The translations under genes and the position numbers were made by a program. From Moringa oleifera (lineage: Eukaryota; Streptophyta; Magnoliopsida; Brassicales; Moringaceae), in assembly GCA_021397835.1 (NCBI GenBank), contig JAJFZO010000786.1:124001-188000 (forward strand): a stretch of DNA of 64,000 bases, read 5' to 3'. How positions within the stretch are numbered: position 1 is the first letter of the stretch; each line of letters opens with the position of its first letter. The notes beneath the pieces were generated by a model. It saw nothing but the letters and a program-made list of their open reading frames with translations. It searched no databases and was not told where the DNA came from. Positions 57,440 through 64,000 of the stretch are shown here, in pieces.

Positions 57440-57840
57440 TTTAATGCAATAGAATGTGGACCACCAAATTGCTCTCCCATAACCCCGTTTTCATGATTTA
57501 GGCTGCTTTCATTTTGCTTGTCCAGTACTCCACCAGGAGCTACCAAAGTACGTTCAGCCAATCGTACCTGCATCGAGTTGGTGACTGACTGGGCTTTTTC
57601 CTTGATTAAAGTAGATCAACTCACCTTTTTGTTATCCAAAAGTCGGTCGAATCGGGCAGGCCTCTACCCCAGAACGTCCCTTAATGCTAGGTTTTGAAAC
57701 AGACTTTTCATGTCATTCCCATTTAGGTCCGATTCGGATCCCTCCGCCCCCTCACTCATTCAATCACTTGCTTGTGATTGCAGCCATTCCCAGAAAAGGG
57801 AGAAACGAGGGAATCGTTCGCTCCCATTCATGTGACGAAC
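57440..57840 (-). pseudogene. captured coding fragment of unknown identity
   Basis: One minus-strand frame stays coding-like for ~400 nt with only three stops. It includes RFPRFSLFWEWLQSQ, EGSESDLNGNDMKSLFQN, KEKAQSVTNSMQVRLAERTL, VAPGGVLDKQNESSLNHENG and EQFGGPHS. Base composition is near even and unlike the AT-rich flanks. I do not recognise the protein. A second, shorter coding-like stretch from the same source may extend to 58050. Confidence 0.5.
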
Positions 57841-58237
57841 TGAATATCATTAGCTCATGAATTTTGTGAACCATCGGATCTAGTTTTAATATCTAAACAA
57901 GCTCCAATCATAGCTTTCGCATTGGCAAGGAGAAGACTCACCTCTCTCATCGGACTCGTCCTTTGTTTTCTTGTATGAGGAAACCATTTTTTAATGAAAA
58001 AAAAAAAGGAAATCCTATGGGTTGGATTGCTCATGTGTCTACGGGACAAATCCCATTTGAAATGGATGAAAACTATGAGATGAATTAACTTGATAGAGAA
58101 TAAAAAATCTCTCTTGCCTTTTCCACTTAATTCTCATGACACATGGAACGATGAAATGCATTCCTTGTTGGACATAAAAGACTAGGTTAGACTACTGCGA
58201 ACACATGGTGTTCAAACTTTTTGACATTTAATTAATG

Positions 58238-60560
58238 ACGAACCTTTCCAAAAAAGTGTTCAATTGACAGGCAGCCTTTAGATTGTAAACCACTAGTTAT
58301 GGCACCACATTTCAATCTCTTAGGACATAAATTCTCCTTCTCATCCTGCATAAAGGAGAGAAATTAAACTTTGTGAGGTTGTTGGCAATATGCAAGGACA
58401 TTATTATAGGTTAGACCCAGTGCGTGATCAAAAATAATTGCACATATTTCATCAACATAGTGGTAATGCATCAGGGAAAAAAGATAGAAGTTAGCAATTC
58501 ACCATGAAAAAAATGAAAGGAAATAAACATACTTAAGATAACCAAATACTAAGTTGTGTAATTCCCAAACCCTAAACCAGCAACTCATTTTTACTTACAA
58601 GTAGCATATGTTATCGATTAAAAGTATGTCATAAGAAAAAATTAAGCACGTATATCCACCATGCAGACTAGCTTGGAGATCTCAAAACTTTGATTCTACA
58701 ACGTCTTCTATCAGCTCCAACGGCAATTAAATCACCACTGCTTGTCATAGCACCTTGGACAGCCACTGATCCCTTGTTGTGGTCACGTTTGCACCATTTT
58801 CCTAAATACCGATTTATTCCATTAGGACCACCCAACAACCTGCCGAAAAAATAAATGCTCCCTGAAGGTTTTGTAAGTTAAGAAGAAATTAGTAGAATGT
58901 TAAGAAACTAATTATCTTCAAGCAAGGAATATATATGGAAAAAGAAAAATAAAGCGGCCAAACTAATTATTTTTAGAATCTTGCTCACTTTAATCCCCAA
59001 TAGCATATTATAACAAACTCATAATAACATACCTGATTTTGAAAGTGCATTTGCAAATCTGGATTCTTTCCTAATGCTGAACATCGCATTTTTATCCATA
59101 AAATTGAAAGGACTGCCATTATCATTGACATCAATTCTTGAACCCAAAGGCCCAACCAGGTTAGTTATCCCAAAAATTGTAGCTTCTTTACTAGTATCAG
59201 AAACTATAGGTGCTATTGAAGGAGCAGCCTTATGAACAACATTCTTGCAACTTTGATGCTTCAAATCAGCATTTGAAAGTGCTATATAGGATTTTGGAGT
59301 ATCTTCATCAATTTTATGTATTTCTCTCTCCATTGTTAGCCACGGTATCTAGATCCCTTTTTCTCTGATTGGTTTCTTTTTTTGGTCTAAGATATGATTG
59401 TTCATTGATTGAAATGCCAATCATATGAAAAATATCTATGTATAAAATGTTGCTCTACATGACCTTCTGTTGTAAAGTTATTGACAAACAAAGGATTAAA
59501 ACCATTATTGGCACAAGTTTAGATAGCCTTTTTACTACTTTTCCATGAAGCTTTCAGAGCCCTTAAAACTTCATTGTCATGTGCTTCAACAATATTCTCA
59601 AGTTCCTTCACTTGTTTCTGAAGATGGCTGTAACAAAAGCTCTTTTGAGATGAATTTTGAATCATTGACCATGCACAACAATAGACAGACTCATCATTGG
59701 CTTACCTTCAGTTTATCTACTTTTTGCTTAGCTTTCTCTAATTTCTCACACATGCGGGCTTCACCTCTACCAAGAAGATTACACTTGGGCATCAGTTCTT
59801 TGTAACTCCGGTTTGAAGAATGTGTAGAAAGTAATAATTAAAATCGAATGTTAGGAATAATAAAAAAAAAAAGGAATAAGAATCATACATAAATAAGATA
59901 GGACAACCATAGGTAAAACTTGAAAGCCTAAGCAATGAGAAACAGCCATGTTAACAACAAAATTGGCCTTCCTATAGTGTGATAATAATGGAAGGAACAC
60001 CATAATTTGCTAGAAAGGTACTATTACTTGAACATGGGGCATACCTCCATCATTTGGTAGTTTGGTCTACTTGCATTAGTATTAACTAGCGTTATCTTTT
60101 CTACTATAATGGTAAATAATATCAATTGAATCCTTGAACCAAGTCAGCCAAAAGTGCTAAGCCTGTTATTCAGTCAATTACAAACTAGAGAATAGGAATC
60201 CAAATAGTATGCTACATCCATATGAAGTTATAAAAGGATATCTAATTAACATACTTGTTACGAATGGCCAAGGACTTTATAACAGTGTCTATAATATCTT
60301 GTTTGTTAGTCTGACTATCAAAAGAGGCAAGCTTCATAACCTTATCTTCCTCTAAGCTCAAATCGGATACTCTAGAATGCAAATCAAGTGACCAGGTTAG
60401 CAACAAGATTTCATGATAAAAACTTGAGTGAAAGGAAAACAACTTGACAATCAAAGTGAACTGCTCTCACAATTTGATTACTACTAGCTCTTTGGCCAGG
60501 GCCATATTCCTTTTTTGCAACCTTGAGCACCCTGAGGTCGATTCACCAAGCTCCTATAAC
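58238..60560 (-). pseudogene. captured multi-exon coiled-coil gene fragment, TRAIP-like E3 ligase C-terminal half
   Basis: Minus-strand exon pieces in colinear order: ~60560-60470 (GCSRLQKRNMALAKELVVIK); ~60370-60253 (DLSLEEDKVMKLASFDSQTN, IDTVIKSLAIRNK); ~59825-59705 (SYKELMPKCNLLGRGEARMC, EKLEKAKQKVDKLK); ~59640-59535 (QKQVKELENIVEAHDNEVLR, ALKASWKS); ~59333-59019 (TKE-rich linker, ITNLVGPLGSRIDVNDNGSP); ~58843-58665 (GRLLGGPNGINRYLGKWCKR, SSGDLIAVGADRRRCRIKVL); ~58325-58238 (KCGAITSGLQSKGCLSIEHF). The heptad-rich middle and a C-terminal IEHFFGK resembling a PCNA-interaction tail suggest a plant TRAIP/NOPO-type RING E3. The RING itself is absent. That it is a captured, intron-bearing host fragment is well supported; the family name is tentative. 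Confidence 0.6.
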
Positions 60561-60599
60561 AAAAATAAAGTAAACTTGGATAATGTTTTGTATAAAAAA

Positions 60600-61020
60600 T
60601 TGTGAAGATTGAGATAACTGACAGAGAAAGAATTAAGAAGAAAGCAAACAGAAGAGGGCCAGAGAGAGGTAGTGCAGCTGCCAGTAGTTGGCCCAGCTAC
60701 TTTTAAATAGAGATCAAAGAAGAGAAGATCGGAAGAGAGGCAGTGTTGCTACTATGCCAGCAAATGGTCTATCTACTTCTAGATAGAGACCAAAGAGGAA
60801 AGGGCCGAAAAGAAGCAGTGCGACTACCAGCAGCTAGCTTAGCTGCTTTTGGACAGAGAACAAAGAGAAGAAAGGCCTAAGAGAGGCAGTGAGAACAAAG
60901 ATAAGAATGAATGAGAGAGTAAAAATTATGAACGGGGCTGCTAGCAGCCTTTGAAGATAAATTTAGGATCCTTAGCTTAAAGCCACAGACTTTAATGCCA
61001 ATTTTGGCAGAATTGGCATT
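60600..61020 (-). repeat. CACTA family leader block, element 2 copy
   Basis: Inverted counterpart of 8519-9030: purine-rich on the + strand with cores like CCAGCAGCTAGCTTAGCTGC at ~85-bp spacing, closing in the inverted repeat TTTAATGCCAATTTTGG / AATTGGCATTAAAGG at 60991-61024. Confidence 0.65.
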
Positions 61021-61359
61021 AAAGGTTATAGAGAATGCTAGTTAGTGCTACTGGCCCTTCTTTGATCGAGTTAATTGGGGTCTTCATCTATGGAGGGATC
61101 CTTAAGGCATTGCCTTTTGGGCTTGCAAGAAGTCTTGCAATAGTTGCCCTATTAGAGCTAATGTAAGTGAGCCTTAAAAGGTTATAGCCATTGTTGAAGC
61201 TATTGGGAAAAAAGTGGTCGACTGTCTACATCATAGGAGTGGATGCACCTGGTAGGGTCCTCTATCTGAATGCATAATGCATTGTTTAGGTGAGCTTTTG
61301 GGAATTCAAGTGTACATGCAGCCACTGGATGCACTTTGCTAAAGCTCAAGTGTACATGC

Positions 61360-61890
61360 AGCTACTGGCTTCGTAACCTCAATTGTCAGTGCAGTCTCCA
61401 TTGTAGGTGCAACCTCAAGTTTTGCCCCAATCCCAATTGTAACCCTTTAGAGAACCTTCGTTGCATCCTCTCATTCCAGCACCTGTGGTTTCTCAATCTT
61501 AGAATCAGGTACAAGTAAATCCACGCCCTCAGGCTCAACCTACAGTGCTGCCACATTCTCAATCTCCTTTGCAGATGCATGCACCATCCTAAGGTCCTCG
61601 TCACCTTCAAACTTAGCCTAGTTCACAGAGTTACTAGAATTATCCTCCTCCCAAACACATGTAGATGCCTCAAAATCAGTAGCCTAATGCCCAGATGAAA
61701 CATCTACAGACTTGTTTTCAACAGTAGGCTTTTTCTCAACTTGACCCTCAACATTGTCCCGTTTCTCAAACTCAAGCTCTACTACAATTGCAAGTTCAAC
61801 TTCATTCCTAACCCAATCCTCTACACCCTAACCAGCCTCTGAATCCTAATGTGCAGTCTCAAACACAGTAGTCATCAGGCCATGCATGCA
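61360..61890 (+). pseudogene. captured Gln/Pro-rich coding fragment
   Basis: One + strand frame from about 61392 reads VQPQVLPQSQ, REPSLHPLIPAPVVSQS, NQVQVNPRPQAQPTVLPHSQ, SPLQMHAPS, QPLNPNVQSQTQ and SSGHAC, very rich in Gln and Pro. Most of its stops are TAG or TAA at places where CAG or CAA would fit the composition. I cannot name the source gene; long Gln/Pro tracts are common in plant RNA-binding and transcription proteins. Opposite-strand open frames here are shadows. Confidence 0.5.
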
Positions 61891-62029
61891 GCGACAACCT
61901 ATTTAAGTTATCCATTTCATCTTCATGCTCAATAACCACTTGGCAAGAGGCTGGTAATGCCTCTGTCATGCTAGGATCTCACAGCATCAAAGCCTTTGGC
62001 TTTGCTGCAGTAGTTACGGTGACTATAAT

Positions 62030-62560
62030 GCAGCAATGGCCATTGCTACTGTAAGCAACAGTAGCAATAGCAGCAACTACTACTACCGAGGTTACAGCAA
62101 TAGCAATGGCTGTTACTGTTGTAAGCCGCTGTTGTTGCTAGAAGCAGTAGCAATAGCGGCAGCTGTTGCTACGATGGTTATAGCAGCTGCTACTGTGGTT
62201 GCTGCAGCGGTTACTGCTGTAGTATATGCAGCTAGATTAGGAGTTGATGGAGGAACCAGACTGGACTGTCAGCTGTTTTATGGTGCAACTATCTTTTGAT
62301 GTTACTGCTGCTGCTATTGGTGAGAGTTGACTTATGCAAGTAGAGCCTTCATTTGAGTACGTGTGAGTGTCTTATGTTCAAGTAAAGCACTAGCAAGTGC
62401 ACGGAGCTCCTTGTTATGAGTGATGAGAATATATAGTTTTTTGCATTGTTTCAAATCCTTTGTAAGAAATGCTTCACTTCTTCCTCAACATGGATGGCTA
62501 TAAGGGGATGACCCTCGTGGAAAGCTGTAAGCTTGTGTGGCTCATTAGAGATGGTAGCTA
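62030..62560 (-). pseudogene. captured FtsH metalloprotease C-terminal fragment
   Basis: The minus strand near 62555-62510 gives KLTAFHEGHPLIAIH, a damaged form of the FtsH zinc site (LTAFHEGGHALVAIH). It is joined directly to VEEEVKHFLQR and, after a stop and a frame change, ITHNKELRALASALLEHKTL and MKALLA, then Gln-rich and Ala-rich tails (62340-62030). This fits the C terminus of a plant organellar FtsH (FTSH4/FTSH11-like). The segment between the zinc site and the C-terminal helices is deleted and the AAA+ domain is absent, so it is not functional. Gln codons are repeatedly converted to TAG/TAA. Confidence 0.7.
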
Positions 62561-62579
62561 TAATCCCTATTCTATTTTG

Positions 62580-62828
62580 ACCTTTAATGCCAGTTCTTAA
62601 AGAAGTGGCATTAAGGCTCCAACGATGGGTCTTTTAACGCTATTCTTATTTAACTAACGTGAAAGACTAATCTTTGACATTAGTTTATTATTAATTGATG
62701 TTAAAGATCTTATTTTTAATGATAGTTTTGAAAAACTGTTATTACAAGTATTAATGAACTTTTTAATGACAGTTTTTTGAATAACTATCATTAAATTATT
62801 GTCACTTATTATAATTTTTATAGTAATG
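62580..62828 (-). repeat. CACTA subterminal repeats, element 2 right end
   Basis: Copies of TTTAATGACAGTTTT / AACTATCATTAAA in both orientations ending at the decayed terminus. Less regular than the left end. Confidence 0.7.
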
Positions 62829-64000
62829 AGATGTCCATGCGATAGAAAAAAGTGTCAAAACCATCAATATGAGACTGTTGATGTGGTGAGGTATCATTTG
62901 GCTAAAACTTGTTTCGTACCAAAATATTATGTTTGAAATTTCATGGGGAAAACAATGAGTATTCTAAATATAGGGCAACTGAACCATATGTGGGAGAAGG
63001 ATCTACCACTGAGCATGAATATGCTAATACATACCAAACAATGGTAATGGATGTGGCTAGTCCACAATTTAATCCAAAACATATGGAAGAATCTTTCAAT
63101 TTGTATGCCTAATGTTTTTATGATATGTTGACTACTGCTAATCAACAGTTATAGGATAGGTGTCAAAATCATTCAAAATTATCTATTATTGCTAGAATAT
63201 TGAACATAAAGTCAGAACATCATATTTTTGGAAGGTGCGATGATGATATTTGTCAATTAATGAAAGAAATGATGCTAGTCGATAATTTAATGATTGAAAA
63301 TTTTTATAGTACAAAGAAATGCTTACGAGGTACAGGTTTACCGATTGAGAAGATAAACTCTTGTAATAACAGATGCGTGACATACTAGGGTCAAGACACT
63401 AAATTAAGTTGTTGTAAGTCTTATGATCATCCATGGTATATGAGATGAAGACAGGGATTTGACAAACAAAAAACTCTTCTTCCATATAAGAAGATGTATT
63501 ATTTTCCTCTCAATCCACACCTTCAAAGACTATGTACATCAGAAGCCATGACGAAGAACATAAGATGGCATACAAAACACGAAATTAAAGATGGTGTCAT
63601 GCGTCATTGCTCTGACTCTCTTACTTGGATGCATTTTAATCAATATCATCCATTTTTTGCTACTGAATGTAGGAATATTAGAATAAGTTTAAGTACCAAT
63701 GGATTTCAACCATTCAGTCAATCAAGACAACAATATTCTTTATGGCCAGTAATAGTCACACCATATAACTTACCTCTTTAAATATGCATGAAGGAGGAGT
63801 ACATGTTTGTAACTGTGATAATTTCTATGAGATAAATGGTCTTGTTTGCAAAATATGCGGTTCGAAGAAATGAAGCATATTTTGGGACCTATCTTATTGG
63901 AGTACCAACTTAATATGACACAATCTTGATATCATGCACATAGAGAAAAATATTTTCAATAACGCGTTTAACGCAATTATGAATATAGAAGGAAAAACAA
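62829..64000 (+). pseudogene. TNP2 (EnSpm/CACTA) transposase, continues beyond the window
   Basis: Resumes with RCPCDRKKC, HQYETVDVVRYHLAKTCFVP and KYYV, where a Trp codon has become TGA and one base is missing. Then come GRCDDDICQLMKEMM, GTGLPIEKINSCNNRCVTY (63235-63388), the Transposase_21 core YYFPLNPHLQRLC, RWHTKHEIKDGVMRH, CRNIRISLSTNGFQPFSQSR and LWPVIVTPYNLPL (63497-63781), and MKEEYMF. A deletion then joins to FWDLSYWSTNLI and HNLDIMHIEKN (63919-63951), a conserved TNP2 motif. Several stops and shifts make it a pseudogene. The TNP2 enzyme cuts CACTA ends in the nucleus; this copy belongs to the host element into which element 2 inserted. Confidence 0.9.

Larger units (their letters stand above)
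56796..62828 (+). mobile_element. CACTA non-autonomous element 2 (6033 bp) with several captured gene fragments
   Basis: The left terminus is CACTACTATAAATAAAGG at 56796; the right terminus read on the minus strand is CATTACTATAAAAATTATAA at 62828, a one-base-decayed CACTA end. Subterminal clusters of TTTAATGATAGTT-type repeats lie at 56815-57090 and 62580-62800. The 3-bp flanks are AGG (56793-56795) and AGA (62829-62831), a target duplication with one transition; 3-bp duplications are the CACTA rule. The flanks together rebuild a TNP2 exon. Inside are gene pieces on both strands and no transposase. Its left ~600 bp match the right end of element 1 at 10430-11030. Confidence 0.9.

Noticed and set aside
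62036..62299. Plus-strand Ala-rich open frame
   Set aside because: It is antisense to the Gln/Ala-rich tail of the captured FtsH fragment.
1..64000. tRNA, 5S rRNA or microRNA genes
   Set aside because: I saw no convincing cloverleaf, Pol III boxes or 5S sequence; a covariance-model scan would settle this.

Overview
This is plant nuclear DNA. It shows degraded plant-type 18S and 25S rRNA sequence, plant LTR retrotransposons (a Tat-type and a chromovirus-type Ty3/gypsy, and a Copia-like LTR), a RICESLEEPER-like hAT element, CACTA (EnSpm) elements with a TNP2 transposase, and captured pieces of plant genes: SEPALLATA-like MADS, HMA5-like copper ATPase, FtsH protease and a TRAIP-like coiled-coil gene. 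An angiosperm is most likely; I cannot name a species. I see no intact host gene.

Bases 1-29,000 are a dead 45S ribosomal DNA array. Three separate stretches (2529-4615, 11031-11565, 18530-21215) are degraded 25S rRNA on the + strand, and 18147-18485 is the 5' end of 18S. After each 25S 3' end comes the same ~170-bp spacer and then a tandem array of a ~182-bp unit (A). A leads into a ~550-650-bp AT-rich unit (B), then a ~298-bp tandem unit (C), and in the best-preserved case C runs straight into 18S. The order 25S - spacer - A - B - C - 18S identifies A, B and C as the intergenic spacer (IGS) and 5' leader of this plant's rDNA. No 5.8S or ITS and no complete rRNA gene remain, and the damage is mostly C-to-T and G-to-A.

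From 28.3 to 53.6 kb the same A array continues but is split by mobile elements: a 4.3-kb hAT element with a perfect 8-bp target duplication (29090-33390), a Copia-like solo LTR (35085-35359), a minus-strand chromovirus (35360 to about 40053), and a 13.3-kb Tat-type element (40205-53522) whose removal rejoins one A unit.

From 53.6 kb to the end lies a large CACTA element. Its TNP2 transposase gene starts near 56663, is split by a second CACTA element (56796-62828), resumes at 62829 and leaves the window. The inserted element carries at least four unrelated gene pieces. A relative with the same end sequences but a MADS-box piece as cargo sits at 7542-11030 in the rDNA part. The hAT element also carries host DNA: two exons and an intron of an HMA5-like copper ATPase behind a transposase with a single stop codon. 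The main story is a fossil ribosomal array colonised by gene-capturing DNA transposons.
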